A stretch of DNA of 64,000 bases from Methylonatrum sp040877625 (lineage in GTDB: Bacteria > Pseudomonadota > Gammaproteobacteria > Nitrococcales > Aquisalimonadaceae). Both the position numbers and the translations under genes were made by a program. The DNA is taken from positions 1-64,000 of the forward strand of contig JBBDNK010000031.1 in NCBI GenBank assembly GCA_040877625.1. The letters are read 5' to 3'. Shown here one piece after another: positions 8,870-17,982 of the stretch (positions are counted from its first letter, which is position 1; the number at the start of each line of letters is the position of its first letter). Under the pieces are notes generated by a model. The model saw only the letters and a program-made list of their open reading frames with translations. It was not told the DNA's origin and did no database searches.

Positions 8870-8957
8870 CATCCTCGGCGGCAAGATCCCTCGGATCGTA
8901 TCGGTTCGCCGATCCCTGTCGGTGACCGCGATCACCCGCGGGGGGTCGGCTGCCTGC

Positions 8958-10301
8958 CTATAGCACCGCCGGCAGAACGGCAGATGTCTTCAGCTCCTTG
9001 ATGAACACCCTGGAATTGCGCTTCAGGTTGTAAAGCGCCCGGCGTTCCATGGGCAACGCGTCCAGACTGGCGGGCTCGAACCCGCGTTCCTGAAACCAGT
9101 GTGCCGTGCGCGTCGTGAGCACGAACAGATAGTTCACACCCTGCCGCAGCGCGTCCCGCTCCACGTGGCGCAACAGCGCATCGCCCCGCTGACTGCCGCG
9201 ATAGTCCTCATGGATCGCAAAACAGGCAAGCTCGGCCATCTGCTCGCCGACGTGAGGACACAGTGCGGCGCAGGCGATGATCATGCCGTCCCGCTCCACC
9301 ACGATGTACTCGCCGATACCGGTCTCGAGCTGCTCCCTGGACCGCCACACCAGAATGCCCTCACGCTCCAGAGGCTCGATGAGCTCAAGGATACCGCCCA
9401 CGTCGTCCACGGTCGCCCGCCGGATGGACTCGAAATTATCCCCGGCCACCAGCGTGCCCACGCCATCCCGTGTAAACAGTTCCTGCAGCAGACAGCCGTC
9501 CACATGGCGATTCAGCAGATGTACCCGCCGCACACCCGCCTGACAGGCCCGAATCGCCCCAGCCAGTAACCGATAGGCCTCCCCCGTGTCCGGCAATCGG
9601 GACGACAGGCGCGATGCTTCATGCAGATCCATTTCCCGGATCATCTCGCCGCCGTCATGCTGAAACAGATCACCTTCCGTCAGATAAAGCAACTTGTCCG
9701 CACGCAGGGCGCGGGCAATCTCCAGAGCCACGTCCTCCGCAGCCAGGTTGAATACTTCACCAGTCGGGGAGTAGCCCAGGGGCAGGGCCAGCACGACACA
9801 CCCCGCACCAAGGCGTTCGCGGATCGCTCCTGCGTCCACGCGGCGCACCTCGCCGGTGTGGGCATAGTCAACACCGTCACGTACGCCAAGGGGTCGGGCG
9901 GTTACGAAATTGCCCGATGCCACCTGAACCCGAAAACCCGCCATGGGTGAATTGGCCACCCCCATGGACAGCAGCGCCTCGATCTCCACCCGCACCGCAC
10001 CCGCAGCCTCCTTGACGCAGGCCAGGGCGGCATCATCGGTAATACGCAGGCCACCGTGATAGCGCATGTCCGCGCCCCGGGCGCGCAGGCGCTCTTCGAT
10101 CTGCGGCCGGGCGCCGGTGACCAGCACGACGCGCACACCCAGGCTGTTGAGCAGAGCAACGTCATGCACAAGTCCGGCGACAGTGGGGTCCGCCAGGGCC
10201 TCGCCACCTACGCTAATGACGAAGGTGCGCCCACGGTGGGCATTGATATAGGGAGCGCTCTGCCTGAACCACTGCACAAAGGCGCCGACGTCGCGGTTCA
10301 T
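8958..10301 (-). CDS. argA: Amino-acid N-acetyltransferase (N-acetylglutamate synthase)
   Basis: ArgA (447 residues) acetylates glutamate, the first step of arginine synthesis. It has the two-part family layout: an amino-acid-kinase-like domain (about 20-285; FVISVGGEALADP, VLVTGARPQIEERL), which binds the feedback inhibitor arginine, and a C-terminal GNAT domain (about 295-440; LACFAIHEDYRGSQRGDALL, HWFQERGFEPAS). Length matches the classical bacterial enzyme. Its ATG overlaps the argE stop by four bases, so argE-argA forms one translationally coupled arginine operon read leftwards. Confidence 0.95.
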   Translation of the reverse strand: MNRDVGAFVQWFRQSAPYINAHRGRTFVISVGGEALADPTVAGLVHDVALLNSLGVRVVLVTGARPQIEERLRARGADMRYHGGLRITDDAALACVKEAAGAVRVEIEALLSMGVANSPMAGFRVQVASGNFVTARPLGVRDGVDYAHTGEVRRVDAGAIRERLGAGCVVLALPLGYSPTGEVFNLAAEDVALEIARALRADKLLYLTEGDLFQHDGGEMIREMDLHEASRLSSRLPDTGEAYRLLAGAIRACQAGVRRVHLLNRHVDGCLLQELFTRDGVGTLVAGDNFESIRRATVDDVGGILELIEPLEREGILVWRSREQLETGIGEYIVVERDGMIIACAALCPHVGEQMAELACFAIHEDYRGSQRGDALLRHVERDALRQGVNYLFVLTTRTAHWFQERGFEPASLDALPMERRALYNLKRNSRVFIKELKTSAVLPAVL

Positions 10302-11470
10302 TGGCGCGGCTCCTCTTCGGTCAGGCAGAACTGCTGAATCAACTTGCGCAACAGATCCACGGTCGGCTGCAATCGGTCCGTGGCCAGGTATTCGTCAAGC
10401 TGATGGGCCTGTGCGATATCGCCCGGGCCGAGGATGACCACATCCATGCCGAGGTCGCGAAGATAGGGTCCCTCGGTACCGAAGGCCACTGCCTCTGCCT
10501 GGGTCCCGGTCAGCGCCTCGGTAGCGCGCACAATGCGCGCCGTCTCCGGCGTTTCCATGGCCGGCAAACCGGGAAACAGAGACACCAGCTCCAGCGACAG
10601 ACGCTCATCGCCGAGCACTCTCGGCAGACGCTGACGCAGCATATGCCGCAACTCTTCGAGGTTCATGCCGGGCATCGGCCGGATATCGATATGCAGCTCG
10701 CAGTAGCCACAAATGCGGTTGGGATTGTCTCCGCCGTGGATGTGGCCAAGGTTCAGGGTCGGGACCGGAACCTCGAAACGGGGGTCCACATTCTTGGATT
10801 GCAACTGCTGGCGCCAGGCCACGATATCGTTCATCACCCGCAACATGCCTTCCAGGGCGTTGGCGCCGAGAGACGGGTCGCTGGAATGGCCCGAGCGCCC
10901 CTGGATACGGATCGCCTCCATCATCACGCCCTTGTGCATGCGTATCGGCCGCAGACCGGTAGGCTCGCCGATAACCGCATGACGGCCGATCCGACGCTGG
11001 CCATCAACCAGGGCCTTGGCTCCGGTCATGCCGCTCTCTTCATCCGCGGTAGCCAGCACGACCAGCGGCTGTTTCACATCCGCCGCGCGGATGTCGCGCA
11101 CCGCTTCGATAATCAGCCCCAGAAAGGACTTCATGTCCGACGTGCCCAGCCCATAAAGGCGGCCGTCCCGCTCGCTCAACCGGAACGGATCCGATGACCA
11201 GCCCGATTCATCGTATGGAACGGTGTCGGTATGGCCGGCCAGCACCAGCCCGCCGTCACCTCGCCCCAGGGTGGCAATCAGGTTGGCCTTGTCGGGTGCA
11301 TTCGGAATGGGCTGCAGCTCGCAGGCAAATCCCAGGCCCTCCAGCCATTCCGCCAGACATTCCACGACCGCGCGGTTGCCTTGGTCGAGGGCGGGAGTGA
11401 CGCTGCTCACCGACGGAATGGCAATGAGTTGCCTGAGCATATCGATCAGGGGTGGCGGGTTGGCAGGCAT
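10298..11470 (-). CDS. argE: Acetylornithine deacetylase
   Basis: An M20 metallopeptidase-family enzyme of about 390 residues that removes the acetyl group from N-acetylornithine. Metal-binding and catalytic motifs are visible: LAGHTDTVPYDESGW, GLGTSDMKSFLG, ATADEESGMTGAKAL, VIGEPTGLRPI, and GHSSDPSLGANALE in the dimerisation domain. I chose the ATG at 11470 because GGAG is about six bases ahead; 11473 is an adjacent ATG, and a longer frame reaches 11506. It overlaps argA downstream by four bases. Presence of ArgE implies the linear rather than the ornithine-acetyltransferase cycle. Confidence 0.93.
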   Translation of the reverse strand: MPANPPPLIDMLRQLIAIPSVSSVTPALDQGNRAVVECLAEWLEGLGFACELQPIPNAPDKANLIATLGRGDGGLVLAGHTDTVPYDESGWSSDPFRLSERDGRLYGLGTSDMKSFLGLIIEAVRDIRAADVKQPLVVLATADEESGMTGAKALVDGQRRIGRHAVIGEPTGLRPIRMHKGVMMEAIRIQGRSGHSSDPSLGANALEGMLRVMNDIVAWRQQLQSKNVDPRFEVPVPTLNLGHIHGGDNPNRICGYCELHIDIRPMPGMNLEELRHMLRQRLPRVLGDERLSLELVSLFPGLPAMETPETARIVRATEALTGTQAEAVAFGTEGPYLRDLGMDVVILGPGDIAQAHQLDEYLATDRLQPTVDLLRKLIQQFCLTEEEPRQ

Positions 11471-11588
11471 CATTCTCTCCGCGAAATGCGTATGACCCGA
11501 GCGCAATACCGCCGCGGGGAACCGTCATTCTGGGGAATGCGGGCCCGCCGGGCAACCGGCGGGCCTTACCGAACGGGCGGCAGCGCCG

Positions 11589-12251
11589 TCAAAGGCTGCT
11601 GGAGCCCCAACTGGAGCGCTGTCGTCGCCAGCGGATGCGGGGGATGATCAGGCCGAACAGAATACCGGCGCCCAGCACCAGGGAGCCGACCATGAACCAC
11701 TGCTGGTCATTGCGCGCGCGAAGGCGTTCGGACTCATGGCTGAGATCCTGGATCTCGCGCTGCAGGTCGATCACCTGCTTGCGCAGTTCCTGGTTTTCGT
11801 CATACAGCTCGAGCCCCTGGGAGGCCTGTTCCAGATCGCTATCCAGGCGGTCGCGTTCGGTCGTGGCCTCGGACAGGTTGCTTTCCAGGCTGTCCACTCT
11901 TGCCCGCGCCTGCTCCAGAGCGGTGGTCAGTTCTTCGTTGCGGGCTCGGGTCTGCGTGAGATCGCGCTCCATCTGCTCCAGACGCGAGCGGGCACTCGGC
12001 TCATTGGTCAGCAGCCTGGACAGCACCCAGCCCTCCATGCCGGTGGTCATGCGCACGCGGGTCCAGCCGCTTTGTTCCTCCAGCACCTCCACACGGGTAC
12101 CGGCAGGTACCATCTGCTGGATTCTGTACTGGTTGCCTGGGCCGCTACGCAGGTCCAGGGCGAGCTCATCACTGATATACCGGCTCTGCTGCGCCAACGC
12201 CGCGCCGGACGCCAGGCAAATCAGGAACAGGACGGCTATAAGCGTCCTCAT
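11589..12251 (-). CDS. SH3-domain envelope protein, YgiM-like (TIGR04211 type)
   Basis: A 220-residue protein with a signal peptide (MRTLIAVLFLICLASGAALA), a bacterial SH3 domain (about 22-85; DLRSGPGNQYRIQQMVPAGT, GWTRVRM, GMEGWVLSRLL), a coiled coil (about 90-185), and a single C-terminal transmembrane helix (WFMVGSLVLGAGILFGLIIP) with a basic tail. This order is that of the YgiM family of envelope proteins of unclear function. The start at 12251 places the signal peptide at the N terminus. A GTG two codons earlier is an alternative with better spacing to AGGGGA. Confidence 0.8.
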   Translation of the reverse strand: MRTLIAVLFLICLASGAALAQQSRYISDELALDLRSGPGNQYRIQQMVPAGTRVEVLEEQSGWTRVRMTTGMEGWVLSRLLTNEPSARSRLEQMERDLTQTRARNEELTTALEQARARVDSLESNLSEATTERDRLDSDLEQASQGLELYDENQELRKQVIDLQREIQDLSHESERLRARNDQQWFMVGSLVLGAGILFGLIIPRIRWRRQRSSWGSSSL

Positions 12252-12549
12252 TGTCACGGGCGGATCCCCTATCAGGAAAAATAAAGCAATTCCGAGTGTC
12301 GGCAGATTGTAACGGAGCAGCATACCCCTGCAAGCTGACGTTGTGCAGCGACAGTTATAGGTCGTTCTCTATATTGTTGGCAATCAGCAAATCCTTCAAC
12401 GTTTCCCCATGGGCAGGCATCTCGCACACGATGCCATGGCGGAGATTCCGCCGCACCGTGATCACGCCGCCCTGCCGGATTGCCAGCGGCCATCTCCGCG
12501 CCACGCGAGCGTATCCGCATACCAACCATATAGCCAGGGAGAAGCCATA
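12252..12549. other. Divergent intergenic region, no firm feature
   Basis: About 300 bases lie between the SH3 protein and the small plus-strand gene. A minus-strand open frame ending at 12355 (C-terminal words ...GETLKDLLIANNI) looks protein-like for about 45 residues, but it has no supported start, and its N-terminal half runs over the plus-strand gene. I see no clear promoter pair, so the region is left unassigned. Confidence 0.4.
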
Positions 12550-12873
12550 ATGGAGATACCAAACAACAAGTTCACCAAGTTCGCCGCGAAGGAATTCGGA
12601 GGAACGAGCGTCAACGAACTCAATCACAAGATCAAAAAGGAGATAAAGAGCATCAAGCTAAACAAACTGCTTGGCGATCTTCCTGCTGTGCAGTCAGCGA
12701 AGAAGAGGCTCCAGAACGAACTGCAGGCGCACGGCGATGTGATGCTGAACAAACCCCTCAAATTCGCCAAAGACGAACTAAAGAATGAGCTCGACTCCAA
12801 GGCCGGGACCCTGCTGGAACTCGGGATCGAAAAGCTCGACAAGCTATTCAAGAAAGACAAGCCATCGAAGTAA
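12550..12873 (+). CDS. Small lysine-rich hypothetical protein
   Basis: A 107-residue, highly charged, mostly helical protein (17 or more lysines; KIKKEIKSIKLNKLLGDL, KFAKDELKNELDSKAG) without signal peptide or membrane segment. AGGGAG sits about nine bases before the ATG. The base composition is less GC-rich than its neighbours, with AAG/AAC-rich codons, which could indicate a newer gene. I do not recognise the family. A soluble cytoplasmic protein is the only statement the sequence supports. Confidence 0.6.
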   Translation: MEIPNNKFTKFAAKEFGGTSVNELNHKIKKEIKSIKLNKLLGDLPAVQSAKKRLQNELQAHGDVMLNKPLKFAKDELKNELDSKAGTLLELGIEKLDKLFKKDKPSK

Positions 12874-12971
12874 GGGTAGTCACGCGCTGGGGCGCCTGGC
12901 TGCCCAGGGCACGCGCCACCATCGCCCATGACTGGTAGAATTCCGCCTCCAGTCAACGGCGAGGGCACCCC

Positions 12972-14183
12972 ATGCAGGACATCATTTCGGATCTCTGGCT
13001 GCGCCGCGGCGAAGAACGCCGCCTGCGCGCCGGCCACCTGTGGGTTTTCAGCAATGAGGTGGATACCGAACGCTCGCCCCTGAAAGACTACGCCCCGGGC
13101 CAGCGGGTCACGCTGCGCGAACACGGCGGGCGCCCCCTGGGCACGGGTTACGTCAACCCGCATTCGCTGATCTGCGCCAGACTCATCAGCAGGGATCCGG
13201 AGCGACCCCTGGATGAGTCGCTGCTGGTGCACCGGTTGAACATTGCCCTGGACCTTCGCCAGCGGCTTTTCGACAAACCTTACTACCGTCTCGTGCACGG
13301 CGATGGCGACGGCCTTTCCGGGCTGGTCGTGGACCGCTTTGGCGACACCTGCGTGGTGCAGATCAACACCGCCGGCATGGAACAGGTACGGGACCAAATC
13401 GTCACCGCCCTGCAACGCGTTGTTAAACCCCGCTACATCCTGCTGCGCGCGGACAGCGGCCTGCGCGCGCTGGAAGGCCTGGAAAGCTATGTGGACTGGG
13501 TGGGCGGCAACGCGCCGGACACCCTGGAGGTGGAGGAGAACGGCTGCCGCTTCCGGGTGCCGGCCAGCAGCGGACAGAAGACCGGCTGGTACTACGACCA
13601 TCGCGCCAATCGGGCCCGACTGCCGAACTATGTCCGTGGTCGTAAGGTGCTCGACGTATTCAGCTACGCGGGTGCATGGGGGTTACAGGCGCTGGCCGCG
13701 GGCGCCACCTCCGCCACCTGCGTGGACAGCTCCTCTCAGGCCCTCGACCAGGCGGCCGTCAGTGCCGAACTGAACAACGTGGCCGACGCTCTGACTACCG
13801 TCGAAGGCGATGCGTTCACTGTCCTCCAGGCGCTGCGGGACGACCGCCAGCGCTTCGACGTGGTCATCGTCGATCCGCCGGCATTCGTGAAGCGCAAAAA
13901 GGACCTCAAGAATGGCCTTGCCGGTTACCGGCGCCTGAACCAGCTCGCCATGCAGGTACTGGAGAAGGACGGTATGCTGATCACCGCCTCGTGCTCATCC
14001 CATGTCTCCGGAGACGAACTGCTGCGCGAGGTGCTGGGCGCCGGGCGCCACCTGGAACGCAGCCTGCAGGTCGTTGAAACCGGCCACCAGGCCGCGGATC
14101 ATCCGGTGCATCCGGCCATTGCGGAAACCCGCTACCTGAAAGCGTTCTTCTGCCGCGTGCTGCCGGCATGGAGCATGCCGTAA
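12972..14183 (+). CDS. rlmI: 23S rRNA (cytosine-C5) methyltransferase, RlmI-like
   Basis: A 403-residue class I SAM methyltransferase with an N-terminal PUA-like domain (about 1-80; RRGEERRLRAGHLWVFSNEV) and a Rossmann domain (about 215-400). Catalytic words are GRKVLDVFSYAGAWGLQAL (SAM binding), VVIVDPPAFVKRKKDL and LITASCSSHVSGDE with its cysteine. In E. coli RlmI methylates C1962 of 23S rRNA. Assignment to this family is firm; the exact rRNA position is inferred from homology. Confidence 0.88.
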   Translation: MQDIISDLWLRRGEERRLRAGHLWVFSNEVDTERSPLKDYAPGQRVTLREHGGRPLGTGYVNPHSLICARLISRDPERPLDESLLVHRLNIALDLRQRLFDKPYYRLVHGDGDGLSGLVVDRFGDTCVVQINTAGMEQVRDQIVTALQRVVKPRYILLRADSGLRALEGLESYVDWVGGNAPDTLEVEENGCRFRVPASSGQKTGWYYDHRANRARLPNYVRGRKVLDVFSYAGAWGLQALAAGATSATCVDSSSQALDQAAVSAELNNVADALTTVEGDAFTVLQALRDDRQRFDVVIVDPPAFVKRKKDLKNGLAGYRRLNQLAMQVLEKDGMLITASCSSHVSGDELLREVLGAGRHLERSLQVVETGHQAADHPVHPAIAETRYLKAFFCRVLPAWSMP

Positions 14184-14217
14184 CATGCTGGCCATATCCT
14201 GAGTCCGGAGCCGCCCC

Positions 14218-15015
14218 ATGCTGATGTACCCCGATATCGACCCCGTCGCCATCCAGCTCGGCCCGTTGGCCGTTCACTGGTACGGGCTGATGTACGGCGT
14301 CGGTTTTCTTTCCGCCTGGCTGCTGGGCCGGTATCGGGCGAAACAGCCCTGGACGCCGATCAAACCGGCACAGATGGACGATCTGCTCATCTATGTCGCC
14401 CTGGGCGTGATCCTGGGCGGGCGCATCGGTTACGCATTGTTTTACGATACCGGCAATCTGCTGGCCGATCCGCTGCGGCTATTGCGCATTTGGGAAGGAG
14501 GGATGGCCTTTCACGGCGGTCTGCTCGGGGTGATCCTGGCCTGCTGGATTTATGCCGTGCGCAACAACATCCCGTTCACCGTACTGATGGACTTCGTGGC
14601 ACCGCTGGTACCCATCGGACTCGGTGCCGGGCGCATCGGCAACTTCATCAACGGCGAGCTCTGGGGCCGCGTCACGGACTTGCCCTGGGGCATGGTTTAC
14701 CCACCGATGGGCATGGAGCCCCGGCATCCATCCCAGCTTTATCAGTTCCTGCTCGAAGGCGTGGTGCTGTTCACGGCGATCTGGCTGTTCTCCAGTCGCC
14801 CGCGTCCGGCCATGTCGGTGTCCGGACTGTTCCTGGTGCTTTACGGCCTCTTCCGGTTTCTGGTGGAATTCATTCGCATACCGGACGCACATATCGGCTA
14901 TCTGGCCTTCGGCTGGCTGACCATGGGGCAATTACTGTCGCTGCCGATGATACTGCTCGGCGCCGGGCTGCTGATTGTCGCTTACCGGGTACCGGGCCGT
15001 GCCTCTGGCCACTAA
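14218..15015 (+). CDS. lgt: Prolipoprotein diacylglyceryl transferase
   Basis: Lgt (265 residues) transfers diacylglycerol to the lipobox cysteine of prolipoproteins in the inner membrane. Several transmembrane helices are evident, along with the family words HWYGLMYGVGF, GGRIGYALFYD, GGMAFHGGLLGV and the signature GLGAGRIGNFINGELWGR. It is followed by thyA 32 bases downstream, the conserved lgt-thyA order of Gammaproteobacteria, and then folA, so lgt-thyA-folA is very likely one operon. Confidence 0.97.
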   Translation: MLMYPDIDPVAIQLGPLAVHWYGLMYGVGFLSAWLLGRYRAKQPWTPIKPAQMDDLLIYVALGVILGGRIGYALFYDTGNLLADPLRLLRIWEGGMAFHGGLLGVILACWIYAVRNNIPFTVLMDFVAPLVPIGLGAGRIGNFINGELWGRVTDLPWGMVYPPMGMEPRHPSQLYQFLLEGVVLFTAIWLFSSRPRPAMSVSGLFLVLYGLFRFLVEFIRIPDAHIGYLAFGWLTMGQLLSLPMILLGAGLLIVAYRVPGRASGH

Positions 15016-15047
15016 TATGGGATTGATCTGACAATCCGGGAGACACC

Positions 15048-15842
15048 ATGCAGCAATATCTCGACCTGATGCGCCGTGTCCGCACCACCGGAGTCCGCAA
15101 GGAGGATCGCACCGGCACCGGCACGCTGTCAGTATTCGGCCATCAGATGCGCTTCGATCTCGGCCAGGGCTTCCCGCTGGTGACGACCAAGAAGGTGCAC
15201 CTGAAGTCCATCATCCACGAACTGCTGTGGTTTCTGCGCGGCGACAGCAACATCGCCTACCTGAAGGAACACGGCGTCAGCATCTGGGACGAGTGGGCGG
15301 ACGAAAACGGCGATCTCGGGCCGGTGTACGGGGTTCAGTGGCGGTCGTGGCCCGCCCCCGACGGTGAGCGCATCGACCAGATAGCCCGGCTGGTGGAGCA
15401 GATCCGCCGCAACCCGGATTCCCGCCGCCTGATCGTCAGCGCCTGGAACCCGGCCGAGGTGAACAACATGGCCCTGCCGCCCTGCCACACGCTGTTCCAG
15501 TTCTATGTCGCCGAGGGCAGGCTTTCCTGTCAGCTCTACCAGCGCAGCGCCGACACCTTCCTCGGGGTTCCCTTCAACATCGCCTCGTACGCGCTGCTTA
15601 CACTGATGATGGCCCAGGTCTGCGATCTGCAGCCGGGCGAGTTCATACATACCTTCGGCGACGCCCATCTGTATGTGAACCACCGGGAGCAGGCGGATCT
15701 GCAGCTATCGCGAACACCGTACCCCTTGCCGGTGATGCATCTGAACCCCTCGGTGCGCGACATATTCGGCTTCACCTACGACGACTTCCGCCTGGAGGGC
15801 TATGCGTGCCATCCGTCGATCAAGGCGCCGATAGCGGTATGA
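15048..15842 (+). CDS. thyA: Thymidylate synthase
   Basis: A 264-residue enzyme, exactly the E. coli ThyA length, converting dUMP to dTMP with methylene-tetrahydrofolate. Seen are the folate/dUMP motifs TGVRKEDRTGTGTLSVFG, the nucleophilic cysteine in ALPPCHTLFQFYV, and QLYQRSADTFLGVPFNIASY, with HxHLYVNH-type residues near the C terminus. The stop overlaps the folA start (ATGA), matching functional coupling: dihydrofolate produced here is recycled by FolA. Confidence 0.97.
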   Translation: MQQYLDLMRRVRTTGVRKEDRTGTGTLSVFGHQMRFDLGQGFPLVTTKKVHLKSIIHELLWFLRGDSNIAYLKEHGVSIWDEWADENGDLGPVYGVQWRSWPAPDGERIDQIARLVEQIRRNPDSRRLIVSAWNPAEVNNMALPPCHTLFQFYVAEGRLSCQLYQRSADTFLGVPFNIASYALLTLMMAQVCDLQPGEFIHTFGDAHLYVNHREQADLQLSRTPYPLPVMHLNPSVRDIFGFTYDDFRLEGYACHPSIKAPIAV

Positions 15843-16327
15843 AGATCTCGCTCATTGCCGCCCTCACCAGGGATCGCGTCATCGGCCGGGACAACGACCT
15901 GCCCTGGCGTATCCGTGCGGACATGCGTTTTTTTCGCGAGACCACCATGGGCAAACCCATCATCATGGGACGGCGCAACTTCGAGTCCATTGGCAGGCCG
16001 CTGCCAAAGCGCACCAACATCATCCTCACCCGCGACCGGAACTATACGGCGGAGGGCTGTCTGATCGCCCACGATGTCGATCAGGCCATGAAACTGGCCG
16101 AAGGTGCGATGGAGATCATGGTCATCGGCGGCGCCGAAATCTACCGCCTGTTTCTGCCCCGTGCCGACCGCCTGTACCTGACCTGGGTCGACGCCGAGAT
16201 CGACGGCGACACCCATTTCCCGGAGTTTCAGGCGGAGGATTGGGATGTGGTGGAGCGACACCAACAGCCGGCGGGAGAAGACTCGCCTTACGACCTGCTC
16301 TACGAAACACTGGACCGCCGCCGATAA
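15839..16327 (+). CDS. folA: Dihydrofolate reductase
   Basis: FolA (162 residues) reduces dihydrofolate with NADPH. It begins MKISLIAALTRDRVIGRDND and contains LPWRIRADMRFFRETTMGKP, IIMGRRNFESIGRPLPKRTN and VIGGAEIYRLFLPRADRLYL, the standard substrate- and cofactor-binding segments, in order. The acidic substrate residue is in the helix after LPW (RADMRFF). It starts within the thyA stop codon, confirming the start. Confidence 0.97.
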   Translation: MKISLIAALTRDRVIGRDNDLPWRIRADMRFFRETTMGKPIIMGRRNFESIGRPLPKRTNIILTRDRNYTAEGCLIAHDVDQAMKLAEGAMEIMVIGGAEIYRLFLPRADRLYLTWVDAEIDGDTHFPEFQAEDWDVVERHQQPAGEDSPYDLLYETLDRRR

Positions 16328-16355
16328 CGCTGAATGCGGTGTCTCATGCCGTCAA

Positions 16356-16389
16356 GCGGCGGAAGTCGCTGCGCTTTTCTGCCCTGCGC
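16356..16389 (-). repeat. REP-like repeat, degraded third copy
   Basis: The sequence starting GCGGCGGAAGTCGCTGCGC resembles the repeat at 3713-3747 in the same orientation, with several substitutions. It lies between folA and the photolyase gene, where no gene is seen (16328-16456). Confidence 0.5.
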
Positions 16390-16456
16390 GATTCAGGGAG
16401 GCCAGCAGGACGCCTCCATCAGCCGGTCGAATCCAGGCTCAATAGCGAGGCGATCG

Positions 16457-17896
16457 ATGAAACCGCAAATTGTCTGGTTCCGGCGCGATCTGCGCCTGGC
16501 CGATAATCCGGCACTAGTCCATGCCACGCGATCCGGCCCGGTCATCCCCGTGTACCTCTTCGCGCCTGGAGAAGACGGCGTCTGGGCGCCCGGTGGCGCG
16601 AGCCGCTGGTGGCTGCACCATTCCCTGCTCGCCCTGAAACACACGCTGGAGGAGCGCGGTCTTCGCCTGATCATCCGCGAGGGTACGGACAGCCTGTCCA
16701 TGCTGCGTGAACTGGTCTCCGAAACCGACGCCGCCGGCGTGGCCTGGAACCGCCTCTATGACCCGCTTGCCACTGCCCGCGACCGCATCATCAAGCGAAC
16801 GCTGCGCGCAGACGGTATGACGGCCGACAGCTTCAATGCCGCTCTGCTGCAGGAGCCCTGGGCGGTTACAAAAAAGGATGGCGGCCCTTATCGCGCCTTC
16901 ACGCCGTTCTGGCGCGTTCTGCGTGCTTCCGGCATTGACGAACCGCCTCAACCTCCACCCGGGCGGCTCAACGGCCCCGAACATTGGCCTGCCGGTCTCG
17001 AACCGGATGCCCTTGGTCTGCTCCCATCCATTCCCTGGGACCGCGGGTTCCATGCGCACTGGACGCCGGGAGAGCCAGGCGCGACGGCTCGGCTCGAGCA
17101 CTTTCTGGAACACGCCCTGACGGATTACGGACGCCGACGTGACCTGCCCGCCGAAGCCGGCACCTCCGGGCTGTCTCCGCACCTGCACCTGGGAGAAATC
17201 AGCCCCCGCCAGATCGTCGCGGCGGTCAATACGCACAGACAGCAGTACCGGATACCGGAGCAGGACGTTGAAGACTTTCTCGCCGAACTGGGCTGGCGGG
17301 AGTTTGCCCACCATCTGCTGTATCACCAGCCGGACATGCCCGAGCGTCCCCTGGATGCGCGATTCGAACATTTCCCCTGGTCCGACAACAGCGAACCGTT
17401 GCTGCGGGCATGGCAACAGGGCCGGACCGGCATCCCGCTGGTGGACGCCGGCATGCGTGAACTCTGGAGCACCGGCTGGATGCATAACCGGGTGCGCATG
17501 GTGGTGGGCTCGCTGCTGACCAAGAATCTGCGCATTCCGTGGCAGACTGGAGAGGCCTGGTTCTGGGACACCCTGGTGGATGCCGATCTGGCCAGCAACA
17601 GCATGGGATGGCAATGGATTCAGGGTTGCGGCGCCGATGCGGCGCCTTACTTTCGTATTTTCAATCCGGTGCGGCAGGGAGAGCGCTTCGATCCGGACGG
17701 CAGCTACGTGCGCCGCTGGGTGCCCGAACTGGCGAAATTGCCGGCAAAGCATATCCATACTCCCTGGAGCGCCCCGCAAGCCGTGCTCGATGCGGCCGGC
17801 GTCCGCCTCGGTGATGCCTACCCCGCCCCCATCGTCGATCTGGCCTCGTCCCGTAACGATGCGTTGGAGGCTTACAGAGTAATTCGCAACGGCTGA
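16457..17896 (+). CDS. phrB: Deoxyribodipyrimidine photolyase
   Basis: A 479-residue FAD photolyase of the class I cryptochrome/photolyase family, repairing cyclobutane pyrimidine dimers in light. The N-terminal antenna-binding alpha/beta domain starts IVWFRRDLRLADNPAL. The C-terminal FAD domain shows WREFAHHLLYH, WMHNRVRMVVGSLLTKNL, and the signature segment from WFWDTLVDADLASNSMGWQW through YFRIFNPVRQGERFDPDG. Start at 16457 fits the family N terminus. It is preceded by a REP-like repeat, so it is probably transcribed independently of folA. Confidence 0.93.
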   Translation: MKPQIVWFRRDLRLADNPALVHATRSGPVIPVYLFAPGEDGVWAPGGASRWWLHHSLLALKHTLEERGLRLIIREGTDSLSMLRELVSETDAAGVAWNRLYDPLATARDRIIKRTLRADGMTADSFNAALLQEPWAVTKKDGGPYRAFTPFWRVLRASGIDEPPQPPPGRLNGPEHWPAGLEPDALGLLPSIPWDRGFHAHWTPGEPGATARLEHFLEHALTDYGRRRDLPAEAGTSGLSPHLHLGEISPRQIVAAVNTHRQQYRIPEQDVEDFLAELGWREFAHHLLYHQPDMPERPLDARFEHFPWSDNSEPLLRAWQQGRTGIPLVDAGMRELWSTGWMHNRVRMVVGSLLTKNLRIPWQTGEAWFWDTLVDADLASNSMGWQWIQGCGADAAPYFRIFNPVRQGERFDPDGSYVRRWVPELAKLPAKHIHTPWSAPQAVLDAAGVRLGDAYPAPIVDLASSRNDALEAYRVIRNG

Positions 17897-17930
17897 CCCG
17901 GTGCAATGGATCAGAGTTCCCCTGTGCCCG

Positions 17931-17936
17931 TATAAT
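17931..17936 (+). promoter_or_regulatory. Candidate -10 box for purC
   Basis: A perfect TATAAT lies 47 bases before the purC start in otherwise GC-rich sequence. No good -35 hexamer is visible at the usual spacing, so an activator or extended contacts may be needed if it is used. Assignment rests on the -10 match and position only. Confidence 0.4.
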
Positions 17937-17982
17937 CACCGCGCGCCCCGGCCATCCGGGCAATCGACAGTCAATCGCGAGC

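Noticed and set aside
11518..11545. CATTC-TGGG-GAATG inverted repeat upstream of argE as an ArgR box
   Set aside because: ArgR boxes have TGAAT facing ATTCA; here the half-sites are in the opposite order.
12355..12627. Minus-strand 90-codon frame in the gap after the SH3 gene
   Set aside because: The C-terminal half looks protein-like, but the frame has no credible start and overlaps the better-supported plus-strand gene.
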